Source: Hydrogenimonas cancrithermarum
GTDB lineage: Bacteria; Campylobacterota; Campylobacteria; Campylobacterales; Hydrogenimonadaceae
Length of the DNA stretch: 64,000 nucleotides
Direction of reading: 5' to 3'
Assembly (NCBI RefSeq): GCF_030296055.1
Contig: NZ_AP027370.1
Span: 1,786,501-1,850,500, forward strand
Shown here: positions 1 to 9,052 of the stretch, piece after piece
How positions within the stretch are numbered: the stretch's first letter is position 1
How the letters are laid out: every line of letters starts with the position of its first letter
Notes under the pieces: generated by a model
Databases searched by the model: none
What the model saw: only the letters and a program-made list of their open reading frames with translations
Told to the model about the DNA's origin: nothing
Program-made: the position numbers and the translations under genes

Positions 1-3000
1 GGACCGCGAGGTCGATATCGATCACTTCGGTTCTGGCGGTATAGGTGTTGTTGGCAAGATTCGATTCGGAGGTATCGGTTTCTGTCGTGACGGTATTGTA
101 GACCCAGTCGTGTGCGGGACCGGCTTTGACTCTGAAAGTGACGATGTTTTCGTCGTATCCGTTTGGAATTTCAAAATTGGGATCGTTGGTTTGGCAATGG
201 ATGTCCGATCCGCTGATACTGCATGTCCAGGCACTGCTCAAAGTACTCAAAGAGCCCGTGACGTAAGTGACGTTTGCAGGAACCGTATCGTTGATTTCAG
301 CTCCAAATGCGGAAGAGCGTCCCTGGTTTCTAAGAGAAATAGTGTATTGATACTCGGAATTTCCGGCGACTCTTAGAGGTGCCGCTTTGTATATGACGAG
401 GTCGGCTCCCTCGACATGCAGCAGGGCGTCGTCGCTGTTGTTGGTCGTATCGGCCTCCGGAGTCGATGTGGAGACGGTGGCGGTATTGGTATAGTCGCCG
501 TTCGTATTGGGTGCATTCGCTGTAATGGTGAAAGTTTTCGATCCATTGGTATTTGCGATGGTTCCGAGCTGGCACGTGACGGTTCGGCCCGAAACGGCGA
601 AGCCGTCGTTGTCGCATCCGCTTGTGGATATGGTGGTGAACCCATCGGGTAGTGTATCGGTCACGTTGGTATCTTCCGCATCCGCCAGGCCGCTGTTGCC
701 GACGTCGATCGTGAAGGTTACCCGCTCTCCGAGTCCCACGGTGCCCGGAGAGACGCTTTTCGAGATGGTCAGTTCCGCGCCGCGGATCGTGACGGGTGCG
801 ACTTTGGAATTGGTCGTAGCCGTATCGGACTCGGCCGTATCGTTGCTTACGTCGACGCGGTTGCTGCGTTGTTGATCGAGGACGCTCGTGGTGTTCGGTG
901 CCGTGGCGTCCACCGTTACGTTGGATGTACTCTGGCCGCTGGCAAGATCGTGTTTATAGGTACAGTCGAATCCTGCCGGGAAGTTGGTTGTACAGCTCCA
1001 GTCGACAAAGTTGTAGCTTAGGTTTGAAAGAGAGAGTCCGTCCGTATTTTCCACGACGCTGTCACTGAGTGTGATATTCGTCGCTACGGCGTCTCCCTGG
1101 TTTTTCAGCGAAATCGTGTAGGTTACCGTTTTCCCCACGGCCACTTCATTCACATTCGGCACCTTGTCGACGATGAGATCCGCTCCTTTGATTTCGATCC
1201 ACCAATTTTTTTCATCGTTCGACGTTGTGCTTTGTGTCGTAGATGTTACAGCGGTCGCCGTATTCTTTATTTTTTTATGCCCCGGGAAATTGCTGTCGTA
1301 ATTGGGCGCCGTGGCACGAATGGCGACAGTGGCTGACCCATTTTTCGCAAGATCGCCCAATTGGCACGTGAAGGGCTCCGTGACCGATGTGAAAGAGCCG
1401 GTTCCACAATCGGTTTCGATGTCGGTGAAATTGGCGATATTGTTGGCGTTCAGGTCGATGGTGACATTGACATCTTTCGCGATGGCACTGCCGTTGTTGG
1501 TGACGACGACGTTGACGTTCACCCGTTCGTTCGCGATACCTACCCTATCTCCGCTTTTCGTTACGACGATATCGGCCCCTTCGATTTCAGTGGAGGCCGT
1601 GGTGGATGTTTTGTCGTAAGCATCGGGTGAGTCGACATGGACGGTTGCGTAATTATGGACCGTTCCCAGTGGGGCGTTGACGGGAACGGCGACGCTGAAT
1701 TTAATCGTCGTTGTCGCTCCTTCGGACGCCAGTGTGCCGAGGCTGCAAGAGAGGGTATCCGTTCCGATGGAGCCGCTACAGTTCCAGCCGTCGCTTTGTG
1801 AGATCGAGCTTATCGTATAGCCGCTTCCGAGCCGTGCTCCCATGTCGTCCGTCAGTGTCAATGTCTTGGCATCGGTAAGCGACGTATTCTTGATGGTGAT
1901 TTCATAGTCGATCGTGCCTCCGGCAACTGCCGTGGCAGAGGCGATTTTGGTCACTTCGAGTTCGACACCGGTGACGGTGATATCTGCCGTATCCTCTCCG
2001 TCGTTATTGTCGAGTGAATGGCCGATACGTGCCCGGTTTTGGTAGGTTCCCGTCGAATTCGGCGCTGTGGCGTCGAAGGTGATGGTGCTCGTTCCATTGG
2101 CTGGGAAGGAGGCAAGCGTACAGTTGAACGATGCCGAGCCATCTCCCGTCATCGGAAAAGTGCCGGAGCCGCAATCCCAATGATCCGGATTGCTGTCGAT
2201 GCCTGTGACGGTGATGCCTGAAGGGAGCGTATCGGTTATCTTCGCATTCTGGGCGACGGCGTTTTTGGAGTTGGTGACAGTGATGGTGTAGGTGAAATTT
2301 CCGCCGAGACCCACTTCGGTCGGTGTATTGCTTTTTGCGATATTCAGATCGGGAGTGACGAGTGCCGTCGTTTTGGATGCCGTTTTGTCGTTCTGGTTGT
2401 TTTCGTCGGTATCCGTGTCGACGGAGACGTCATTCGTCGTGGTTCCGGTTTTGTTCGGGGTGGTGACATCGAGTGTGAACGCCACACTGCTTCCGGCATC
2501 TATCGTCCCGATGGTGCATTCATAGACATTGTTGCCCGTATCCTGGCAGTGGTTGGTGAGTGAGTCGTTGAGGTAGACCATGCCGTCATCGAGCGTATCC
2601 CTCACGACGACGTTCTGGGCGGGGGCGATGCCGTCGTTGTAGACGGTGATGGTGTATTGGATGTTTGTTTCGACGGGGGCGGAGTCGGGACCCTCTTTTT
2701 CGATGCGCAGGTCTGCGCCTTCGACCGATATAGCGAGCGTGGCGTCGTTGTTACCTGTATCGGTTTCGGCCGAAGAGGTACCGATATGGACCCTCGTCGT
2801 GACAGTTTGATGGGTAGCAGGTGTTCCCGCCGTGATGGTGAAGCTCCTTGGAGATCCGTTCTGAAGCGGATTTTGAAGCGTACATGTGAAAGTATTGCTC
2901 GTAATCGGATCTGGGCAATTCCATCCACTTCCGCTTGCGGTAGGGTTTTGAAGATCGCCATCCAGTGTTATTTCGACTTCGACATCGTTTGCATCGACTC

Positions 3001-3946
3001 CATTGAGATTTGATGCGGTGACGGTATAGGTGAGCGTATCTGAAATCGGTGCCGGTGAGGGAGAAGCCGAGAGCGAGACGGTGACGTCCGCCGCGGTGAC
3101 GGTGACGTCCGCGGAGTCGCTCGTGGGAAGGTCTTTCACGTTTGTACCACCGACATAGCCCGTTCGATTCAGCGTGGCGGTGTTGGTGACCGGGTTCGTA
3201 GCGGGTATGGAAGATGGCGCTTTGACACCGATGACGAAATTTTGCGATTCACCGACATTCAGCGATGCGATGGTGCATGTGAGATCCTGGCCGGACTTCG
3301 AACATCCCGGATTCGAAGTGATCGTGAAGTTCGAAGGGATGGTGTCGGTGACGACGATATCGGTCGCCGAAATTATCGTGGAGCCACTTATTGCCGGGTT
3401 CGTTACCGTGATGGTGTAGGTGAAATCCTCTTCCGCCTCCACTTCCGGTTTCGAAGCGGTTTTCGATATTTGCAGATTCGTCTGGCCCACATCGACCGTG
3501 ACGGAAGCATCGTTGTTGCTGGTGTCGTAGTCACCGTTCGTTGCCGACACAGTGACATTTTGGGTCACGCTGCCTGTCGAAACGGTTTCCCTGGACAGGC
3601 TGAGCGTGTTGGCGGTGGCTCCCGCCCCGAGTACGCCGTCGTAGGTACAGCTCACAGTATCGCCGGTGCGGTCGCACAACCATCCCGAGCCACCGAATGA
3701 GTAGTTGATTGTACTGGGTATGGTGGTTGTGACGGTCGAGTCGATGGCGCCGACGGTCCCGTTGTTCTTGACGACGATGGAGTACTCGATGTCGCTTTTG
3801 ACCAGAACGGGATTTTGCGCTGCGCTTATGGAGATTTCTAGGTCCGGTTCCGTCGAAGATCCGGCGAATACCACCGTCGCGGAGAGCAGGGTCGAAATGA
3901 GAAAAACTCTGAAAAAATGTCTGAAAAGTCTATTGGAAGTTGCCAT
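1..3946 (-). CDS. Giant secreted DUF11-repeat protein (3'-truncated by window edge)
   Basis: One uninterrupted frame of 1315 codons reads from the ATG at 3946 off the left edge of the window. The start is preceded by a GAGGTG ribosome site 5 bases upstream. Residues 1 to about 28 look like a Sec signal peptide (basic start, hydrophobic core, VFA-G cleavage). The rest is about ten tandem repeats of roughly 115-120 residues, and an eleventh starts at the edge. Each repeat opens with a [DE]-L-x-[IV]-x-K strand, then TYTITVTN-like and VTDTLP-like strands, and most carry a Cys pair (W-x-C ... C-x-L). This is the pattern of DUF11 / Ig-like 'conserved repeat' domains found in bacterial surface and adhesin proteins. 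The C-terminal anchor or sorting region is outside the window. An adhesin or surface-layer role is an inference; no enzymatic motif is visible. Confidence 0.85.
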   Translation of the reverse strand, partial: MATSNRLFRHFFRVFLISTLLSATVVFAGSSTEPDLEISISAAQNPVLVKSDIEYSIVVKNNGTVGAIDSTVTTTIPSTINYSFGGSGWLCDRTGDTVSCTYDGVLGAGATANTLSLSRETVSTGSVTQNVTVSATNGDYDTSNNDASVTVDVGQTNLQISKTASKPEVEAEEDFTYTITVTNPAISGSTIISATDIVVTDTIPSNFTITSNPGCSKSGQDLTCTIASLNVGESQNFVIGVKAPSSIPATNPVTNTATLNRTGYVGGTNVKDLPTSDSADVTVTAADVTVSLSASPSPAPISDTLTYTVTASNLNGVDANDVEVEITLDGDLQNPTASGSGWNCPDPITSNTFTCTLQNPLQNGSPRSFTITAGTPATHQTVTTRVHIGTSSAETDTGNNDATLAISVEGADLRIEKEGPDSAPVETNIQYTITVYNDGIAPAQNVVVRDTLDDGMVYLNDSLTNHCQDTGNNVYECTIGTIDAGSSVAFTLDVTTPNKTGTTTNDVSVDTDTDENNQNDKTASKTTALVTPDLNIAKSNTPTEVGLGGNFTYTITVTNSKNAVAQNAKITDTLPSGITVTGIDSNPDHWDCGSGTFPMTGDGSASFNCTLASFPANGTSTITFDATAPNSTGTYQNRARIGHSLDNNDGEDTADITVTGVELEVTKIASATAVAGGTIDYEITIKNTSLTDAKTLTLTDDMGARLGSGYTISSISQSDGWNCSGSIGTDTLSCSLGTLASEGATTTIKFSVAVPVNAPLGTVHNYATVHVDSPDAYDKTSTTASTEIEGADIVVTKSGDRVGIANERVNVNVVVTNNGSAIAKDVNVTIDLNANNIANFTDIETDCGTGSFTSVTEPFTCQLGDLAKNGSATVAIRATAPNYDSNFPGHKKIKNTATAVTSTTQSTTSNDEKNWWIEIKGADLIVDKVPNVNEVAVGKTVTYTISLKNQGDAVATNITLSDSVVENTDGLSLSNLSYNFVDWSCTTNFPAGFDCTYKHDLASGQSTSNVTVDATAPNTTSVLDQQRSNRVDVSNDTAESDTATTNSKVAPVTIRGAELTISKSVSPGTVGLGERVTFTIDVGNSGLADAEDTNVTDTLPDGFTTISTSGCDNDGFAVSGRTVTCQLGTIANTNGSKTFTITANAPNTNGDYTNTATVSTSTPEADTTNNSDDALLHVEGADLVIYKAAPLRVAGNSEYQYTISLRNQGRSSAFGAEINDTVPANVTYVTGSLSTLSSAWTCSISGSDIHCQTNDPNFEIPNGYDENIVTFRVKAGPAHDWVYNTVTTETDTSESNLANNTYTARTEVIDIDLAV

Positions 3947-4054
3947 CTTGCACCTCTATCTTGCCATAGAGTGTGCGGTTGAAAAGAAGCGCATAAAAGT
4001 CGCGATGACGCGAATAAGTTTATGCATCCCAACCACCCACCTGTTAATCTTTTC

Positions 4055-4083
4055 ATTTTATCGCCGTGGCCATAAAATGTCAC
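4055..4083 (-). promoter_or_regulatory. Putative sigma-70 promoter of the DUF11-repeat gene
   Basis: Read on the minus strand, GTGACA (4083-4078) and TAAAAT (4060-4055) are separated by exactly 17 bases. They lie about 110 bases before the ATG at 3946. The 282-base gap between this gene and proC holds no other feature I can support; it is A+T-rich near this site and G+C-rich just after the proC stop. Confidence 0.45.
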
Positions 4084-4228
4084 TTAATGTTAACGACGAT
4101 TGATATTTGGACGAAAATTCAGTCTATCGTCACACTACGGTAAGAGTATCGGCCGAAAACATAAAAGTGTTAAACGAAAATGTTGCCGAAAGGGCCCAGC
4201 CGGGTGCCGGGCGGGAATTTGGAGGGAG

Positions 4229-4987
4229 TCAGGCTTTTGGAAGTGTGCGTCGGTACGCCTTTTCGACCGCTTCGATGAAGGCGGCGCGGGTGCCGTTCTT
4301 TTCCAGCGCCGCGTATCCCGCCGCCGTGGTGCCGCCCGGGCTCATGACGCCGTCTTTGAGCAGGGCGGGGTGGCTGTGGGAGAGCAGGGGTGCGAAGCCG
4401 GCGAAGAGCCCCTCGACCAGTTTCATCGCATCCGCTCTTTTGAGTCCCTCTTTGACGCCACCGTCGGCCAGCGCTTCGGCGACGAGGGCGAGGTAGGCCG
4501 GGCCGCTGCCGGCGACGGCGGTGGCGATGTCGAGCTCCTTTTCGGTTTCGACCCAAAGTGTCTGCCCGATCGATGTGAAGAGCCGTTCGGCTTCCTCTTT
4601 TTTGGCACCGTCACCCGTCAGTGTCGTCATCGAGGAGAAAAATTCGGCTGCGAGGTTGGGCATGGCACGCACGTAGTTTTCGGCTTTGACCGCCTTTTTG
4701 AGCGCCGCGATACCGGTGCCGGCGAGGACGGAGTAGAGTGTTTCGGCTTTGCCCTTCAAGCCGGCCGCCGTCTCTTTGAGCGCATAGGGTTTGACACAGA
4801 GGATGACGCTCTGCCCGTCGATCTCGTATTTGTCGAGGAGTGCCGTTTTGGCATGTTTGCCGAGCTGCTTCGTGAAGCGGAGCAGTTTCTCTCCGTCACG
4901 CCCGACGATCGTCAGTTCGTGCTCTTTTTCAAGCCCTTTCGCCAGCGCCAGCGCCATCTTTCCCGGGCCTACGATCGTCAGCTTCAC
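4229..4987 (-). CDS. proC: Pyrroline-5-carboxylate reductase
   Basis: This enzyme catalyses the last step of proline synthesis, NAD(P)H-dependent reduction of 1-pyrroline-5-carboxylate. The 252-residue protein is near family length. It has an N-terminal Rossmann loop GPGKMA (residues 7-12), a CVKP strand after the nucleotide-binding half, the AMPN segment before the domain boundary, AVAGSGPAYL from residue 157, and the signature LKDGVMSPGGTT around residues 210-221. The ATG overlaps the fliW stop by four bases (ATGA), so the two genes are probably translationally coupled. A fliW-proC pair is a familiar Campylobacterota arrangement. No strong terminator is visible after the stop. Confidence 0.96.
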   Translation of the reverse strand: MKLTIVGPGKMALALAKGLEKEHELTIVGRDGEKLLRFTKQLGKHAKTALLDKYEIDGQSVILCVKPYALKETAAGLKGKAETLYSVLAGTGIAALKKAVKAENYVRAMPNLAAEFFSSMTTLTGDGAKKEEAERLFTSIGQTLWVETEKELDIATAVAGSGPAYLALVAEALADGGVKEGLKRADAMKLVEGLFAGFAPLLSHSHPALLKDGVMSPGGTTAAGYAALEKNGTRAAFIEAVEKAYRRTLPKA

Positions 4988-5388
4988 GATGCGTTCTCCG
5001 CCGCTTTGAAAAACGCTTTCAGTGGATCCGCCAATCCGTAATCGGGATATTTGACGCTGTCGAGCACGACCTGGGCCATCGTACCGTTTTTCGTGTTGAA
5101 AACGAGTGGCGCGATGAAGTTGACATGGGAGTTTTCCAGCGGTGTGTCGATGATGACGATGTTGAGTACCATGGCATCTTCGGCATTTTCGAGCTCAAGC
5201 TTTTCGGCGGCGCTTTTTGGAAGGTCGAAGATGTAGTCCTCGCGCAATGCACCCGGCTGAATCAGCGTGAACGAAGGAGCTTCTCCCTCGCTGTTTGCAA
5301 GACGGTAGAAGATGTCGTCGATCGGTTCGAGAGTCAGGTTGGAAACGGTGTCGAATCCGAGAATCGGCATGACGGCTTTAAAATCCAT
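4984..5388 (-). CDS. fliW: Flagellar assembly factor FliW
   Basis: FliW is a small cytoplasmic protein that binds flagellin and antagonises the translational repressor CsrA, linking flagellin level to its own translation. The 134-residue product has the family size and the conserved beta-rich layout: an N-terminal ILGF strand, a central FTLIQPGALREDYIF stretch, then the VLNIVIIDTPLENSHVNFIA core and a C-terminal LDSVKYPDYGL segment. An AAGGA ribosome site lies about 10 bases before the ATG. It is the first gene of a two-gene unit with proC and is divergent from bamD, with a 75-base shared upstream region. Confidence 0.93.
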   Translation of the reverse strand: MDFKAVMPILGFDTVSNLTLEPIDDIFYRLANSEGEAPSFTLIQPGALREDYIFDLPKSAAEKLELENAEDAMVLNIVIIDTPLENSHVNFIAPLVFNTKNGTMAQVVLDSVKYPDYGLADPLKAFFKAAENAS

Positions 5389-5463
5389 GGAGAGTGGTCC
5401 TTTAATCCATTAGTAATGATATATCGGCTAAAATGAATAACAAGTTTAACCAAAAGGTTCTGA

Positions 5464-6111
5464 ATGTATCGAATCGCTCTACACGCGGCATTGGCCGTTA
5501 TGCTTACGCTGGCCGTCGGAGGCTGTGGCTCCAAGAACAAAGAGGAGTACGAGAAACCGGCCCTCTACTGGTACCAGAAGATGATGAAAAGCGCCGCCGC
5601 AGGCAATCTCGAAAAGGCGGACGACTACTTCACGTCGCTCGAGAGCGAGCATATCGGTTCGCCGCTGATCCCGCAGGCGATGATCATTCTGATGCAGGCG
5701 CATATGGACAACGAAGAGTATCTTCTCGCCAACTTCTATCTCGACGAATATATGAAGCGGTATGGAAGTTTCAAAAACCGTCAATTCGCCGAGTTCATCC
5801 AGATCAAAGCGGCTTTTTACGGCCTCAAGTCTCCGCAGAGGGACCAGAAACTCGTCAGCGATACGCTGAAAAAGGCGCGCGGCTATATCGCGAAGTATAC
5901 GAAGGGCGAGTATACGCCGATGGTGGAGACGATCGAGGTACGGCTGGAGATGACGCAGTACCTGATGAACGAGAGTATCGCGTCGCTTTACGAAAGGCGA
6001 AACAAACCCAAAGCGGCACAAATCTACCGCGCGCGAAACGAACGGAGCTGGCTGAAAAAAGAGGATATCGTGCCGCCGGCGAAAGGGTGGCTTGGCTGGC
6101 TGTTCGACTGA
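5464..6111 (+). CDS. bamD: Outer-membrane assembly lipoprotein BamD
   Basis: BamD is the essential TPR lipoprotein of the BAM complex, which inserts beta-barrel proteins into the outer membrane. The 215-residue protein starts with a short signal peptide ending in a lipobox (LAVGGC, acylated Cys21). TPR-like helices follow: the YWYQKMMKSAAAG start of the first repeat, then DYFTSLESEH, YLLANFYLDEYMKRYG and later repeats. The PLIPQAMIILMQAHMD segment matches the conserved TPR2 of the family. It lies 94 bases upstream of lon, the same order as in other Campylobacterota. The ATG has only a weak upstream AAAAGG. Confidence 0.88.
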   Translation: MYRIALHAALAVMLTLAVGGCGSKNKEEYEKPALYWYQKMMKSAAAGNLEKADDYFTSLESEHIGSPLIPQAMIILMQAHMDNEEYLLANFYLDEYMKRYGSFKNRQFAEFIQIKAAFYGLKSPQRDQKLVSDTLKKARGYIAKYTKGEYTPMVETIEVRLEMTQYLMNESIASLYERRNKPKAAQIYRARNERSWLKKEDIVPPAKGWLGWLFD

Positions 6112-6145
6112 TGTGACGTGCCGAAAAAAATGGAGCGATGGATAC

Positions 6146-6174
6146 TTGACAAATTTCGCAAAAAGCACTATATT
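6146..6174 (+). promoter_or_regulatory. Strong sigma-70 promoter of lon
   Basis: A consensus TTGACA (6146-6151), a 17-base spacer and TATATT (6169-6174) lie 31 bases before the lon ATG, with a strong GGGAGG ribosome site in between. I see no CIRCE or HAIR heat-shock operator overlapping it. Expression may therefore be largely constitutive, or controlled by elements I cannot recognise. Confidence 0.7.
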
Positions 6175-6205
6175 TAAGAAAAATTTAATATAAAAGGGAG
6201 GTTGA

Positions 6206-8629
6206 ATGCAGTTAAGCGATTACAGTGCATTCCCGGCCAAAATACCGGTCATCGTGGAAGATGATCTTTTTCTCTATCCGTTTATGATTTCACCCATCTT
6301 TCTCAACGACGAATTGAACGTACAAGCCGCCGCCCGGGCGGTGGAGACCAATTCACTCGTTCTCGTATGCCCGACCAAACCGGGCCATGAAGGGGAACGC
6401 AGCTTCGACGCCATCTACAACGCAGGCGTCATCGGTTCCATCATGCGCAAGGTGACGCTGCCCGACGGGCGCATCAAGGTACTTTTTCAGGGGCTTGCGC
6501 GCGGACGTATCATCGAAGAGGTGAGCAGCTCGCCGCTGGTGGCGAAAGTCGATGTGATTCACTCCAGACCCTACAACGAACTCAAGATCGAGGCGCTGAT
6601 GGAGGTGCTTCGGGAGAAGCTGCGCACCCTTTCGCAGGTCAGCAACCAGTTCCCGCCCGATCTGATCCGCACGATCGAGGAGAACCATGAGCCCAATCGT
6701 ATCGCCGATCTCATTTCGAGTACGATCAAGATCAAGAAGCCCGAGGCGTACGAACTCTTCATCGAAGAGGACGTCGAGCAGCGTCTTCTGCTGCTGATCG
6801 ACATCATCAGTGCCGAGATCGAGGCGAGCAAGCTTCAAAAAGAGATCCGCTCGAAAGTGCATAGCCGCATCGAACAGGTGAACAAAGAGTACTTCCTCAA
6901 AGAGCAGCTCAAACAGATCCAGCAGGAGCTTGGGACCGATACGCAGCGCGAAGAGGAGATCGAGGAGTACTACAAGAAGCTCGAAGCGAAAAAGCCCTAC
7001 ATGGACGAAGATGCCTACAAAGAGGTCAAAAAGCAGATCGACCGCTTTGCCAGAATGCATCCCGATTCGGCCGACGCCAACATGATTCAGGGTTACCTGG
7101 ACTGGGTACTCGAGATTCCGTTCGGAAAGTATGCGAAGAAGCATCTGAAAGTCGACGATGTGGAGAAACAGCTCGACAAAGACCATTACAGCCTCAAAAA
7201 ACCGAAGGAGCGGATCGTCGAATACTTCTCCGTCCGTGAACTGGCGGAGCTCCGCGGTGTGGCGGACAAGGAGATCAAAGGGGCGATCCTCTGTTTCGCG
7301 GGCCCTCCGGGAGTCGGTAAAACGTCGCTCGCCAACTCCATCTCCAAAGCGCTCAAGCGCAAGCTCGTGCGTATCGCGCTGGGCGGCCTGGAAGATGTCA
7401 ACGAACTCAGAGGCCACCGCCGTACCTACATCGGTGCGATGCCGGGACGTATCGTGCAGGGGCTGATCGACGCAGGCGAGATGAACCCCGTCATGGTACT
7501 CGACGAGATCGACAAAGTGGGGCGAAGCATGCGCGGCGACCCGACGTCGGTACTGCTCGAGATCCTCGACCCGGAGCAAAACAGCGAATTTCGAGACTAC
7601 TACCTGAACTTCAACATCGACCTGAGCCAGGTGATCTTCATCGCCACGGCCAACGATATCGGGTCGATCCCTGGACCGCTGCGCGACCGTATGGAGTTCA
7701 TATTCTTGAGCAGCTACACGCCGCAGGAGAAGTATGAGATTGCCAAGCGCTACCTGATTCCGCAGGAGCTCAAGAAGCATGCGCTCAAAAAGAGCGAATT
7801 TTCGATTACCAAAGCGGCGCTCGAGATGGTCATCGAAAACTATACGCGTGAAGCGGGGGTGCGTAACCTGCGCCGCCGTATCGCCGACATGATCCGCAAA
7901 GCGGCCAAGATGATCCTTACCGACCCGAGTCTGGGCAAAGTGGCGGTCACGGCCAAGAACATTCGGGAATTTCTGGACAAGCCGATCTTCGAGATCGACG
8001 AGACCGACAACATTCCGATGGTGGGCGTCGTCAACGGCCTGGCGTGGACGGCTGTGGGCGGCGACGTGCTCAAGATCGAGACGATCAAGATCAAGGGCAA
8101 AGGCGGCCTGCAGTTGACGGGGAGCCTGGGCGACGTGATGAAGGAGTCTGCGCGTATCGCGCTGAGTGTCGTCAAGACGCTGATCGACCAGGGGAAACTC
8201 AAGATCGACGACCGCATCATCCCGAAAACGGCGAAGGAGCGTGAAGAGAAGATCAAGGTCGAACCGAGCGAAGTCTACAAACGCTACGACCTGCACATTC
8301 ACATTCCCGAAGGCGCTACACCCAAAGACGGACCGAGCGCGGGCATTACGATGGCCACGGCAATCGCATCGATCTTCGGCGAGTTCAAAGTGCGCCCGGA
8401 TGTCGCGATGACCGGGGAGCTGACGCTGACGGGCAAAGTGCTTCCGATCGGAGGGTTGAAAGAGAAACTGATCGCGGCCTACAAAGCGAAGATGAAAAAG
8501 GTGCTCATCCCCGAGAAGAACTTCAAGCGCGATCTCGACGACATTCCCGAAGTGGTCAAAGAGGCACTGCAGATCATCCCTGTAACGAGAATAGAAGAGG
8601 TCTTGAAAGAGGCTTTGATAATGAAGTAG
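6206..8629 (+). CDS. lon: ATP-dependent protease La (Lon)
   Basis: Lon is a cytoplasmic AAA+ serine protease that degrades misfolded and regulatory proteins. All domains of the 807-residue family type are present. The N-terminal LON substrate-binding domain covers residues about 15-205, followed by a coiled-coil segment. The AAA+ module has Walker A GPPGVGKT near residue 366 and Walker B VMVLDEID about 60 residues later. The C-terminal peptidase domain carries the Ser-Lys dyad, Ser711 in KDGPSAG and Lys754 in [10 protein letters not shown]. It has its own promoter and strong ribosome site. It is followed by convergent genes starting on the other strand at 8674, with only 44 bases between the stop codons. 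Confidence 0.98.
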   Translation: MQLSDYSAFPAKIPVIVEDDLFLYPFMISPIFLNDELNVQAAARAVETNSLVLVCPTKPGHEGERSFDAIYNAGVIGSIMRKVTLPDGRIKVLFQGLARGRIIEEVSSSPLVAKVDVIHSRPYNELKIEALMEVLREKLRTLSQVSNQFPPDLIRTIEENHEPNRIADLISSTIKIKKPEAYELFIEEDVEQRLLLLIDIISAEIEASKLQKEIRSKVHSRIEQVNKEYFLKEQLKQIQQELGTDTQREEEIEEYYKKLEAKKPYMDEDAYKEVKKQIDRFARMHPDSADANMIQGYLDWVLEIPFGKYAKKHLKVDDVEKQLDKDHYSLKKPKERIVEYFSVRELAELRGVADKEIKGAILCFAGPPGVGKTSLANSISKALKRKLVRIALGGLEDVNELRGHRRTYIGAMPGRIVQGLIDAGEMNPVMVLDEIDKVGRSMRGDPTSVLLEILDPEQNSEFRDYYLNFNIDLSQVIFIATANDIGSIPGPLRDRMEFIFLSSYTPQEKYEIAKRYLIPQELKKHALKKSEFSITKAALEMVIENYTREAGVRNLRRRIADMIRKAAKMILTDPSLGKVAVTAKNIREFLDKPIFEIDETDNIPMVGVVNGLAWTAVGGDVLKIETIKIKGKGGLQLTGSLGDVMKESARIALSVVKTLIDQGKLKIDDRIIPKTAKEREEKIKVEPSEVYKRYDLHIHIPEGATPKDGPSAGITMATAIASIFGEFKVRPDVAMTGELTLTGKVLPIGGLKEKLIAAYKAKMKKVLIPEKNFKRDLDDIPEVVKEALQIIPVTRIEEVLKEALIMK

Positions 8630-8673
8630 GGGAAAATGGGTGAAGATTCACCCATTTTGGAAATTCGGCGGGA

Positions 8674-9048
8674 TCAAAGAGAGGTCAGACGCTCGATCTT
8701 GCTCATGATGTCCTGCTCTCTGACAGGCTTGGCGATGAAGTCGTTGGCGCCGCTGTTGAGCGCTTCTGTCTTTTTCGTTTCGTCCGTCGTCAGGACGATG
8801 ACCGGAATGTTCTGGAGTTTGGGGTCCGAGTTCATGATTTGAAGAACGGCGATCCCGTCCATGATCGGCATGATGATGTCGAGAAGAACGAGGTCTATAT
8901 CGTCGAGGTCCCTCAGAAGCGTAATGGCCTCCTGGCCGTCGGACGCCTCGATAAGCTCTCCGATATTGGGGTGTTTCTTCAGCATGGCTGCCATCAGCTT
9001 TCTGTTGATCATATCGTCGTCGACAACCAAAACTTTGAGTCGGCTCAT
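8674..9048 (-). CDS. Single-domain response regulator (CheY-like)
   Basis: The 124-residue protein is a receiver domain with no output domain. It has the acidic pocket VVDDD (residues 8-12), the phospho-acceptor Asp in LLDIIMPIMDG, the switch Thr in IVLTTDE and the conserved Lys in FIAKPV. It starts four bases after the stop of the hybrid kinase gene, so it belongs to the same operon. The likely role is terminal phosphate acceptor or sink of the phosphorelay encoded upstream. Its output could be protein-protein contact, as with CheY. The exact partner cannot be read from sequence. Confidence 0.93.
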   Translation of the reverse strand: MSRLKVLVVDDDMINRKLMAAMLKKHPNIGELIEASDGQEAITLLRDLDDIDLVLLDIIMPIMDGIAVLQIMNSDPKLQNIPVIVLTTDETKKTEALNSGANDFIAKPVREQDIMSKIERLTSL

Positions 9049-9052
9049 TCAA

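Noticed and set aside
1-3946. Short plus-strand frames across the DUF11 gene
   Set aside because: They are antisense to one continuous repeat-protein frame and give low-complexity products with no start signals.
4180-4228. Terminator after proC
   Set aside because: The G+C-rich segment has repeated GCCGGG but no convincing long stem and no T tract on the minus strand.
6353-8302. A long open frame of about 649 codons on the strand opposite lon
   Set aside because: It is the shadow of a G+C-rich, strongly biased coding sequence. The plus strand encodes complete Lon with all catalytic motifs, and the shadow product has no recognisable domain or ribosome site.
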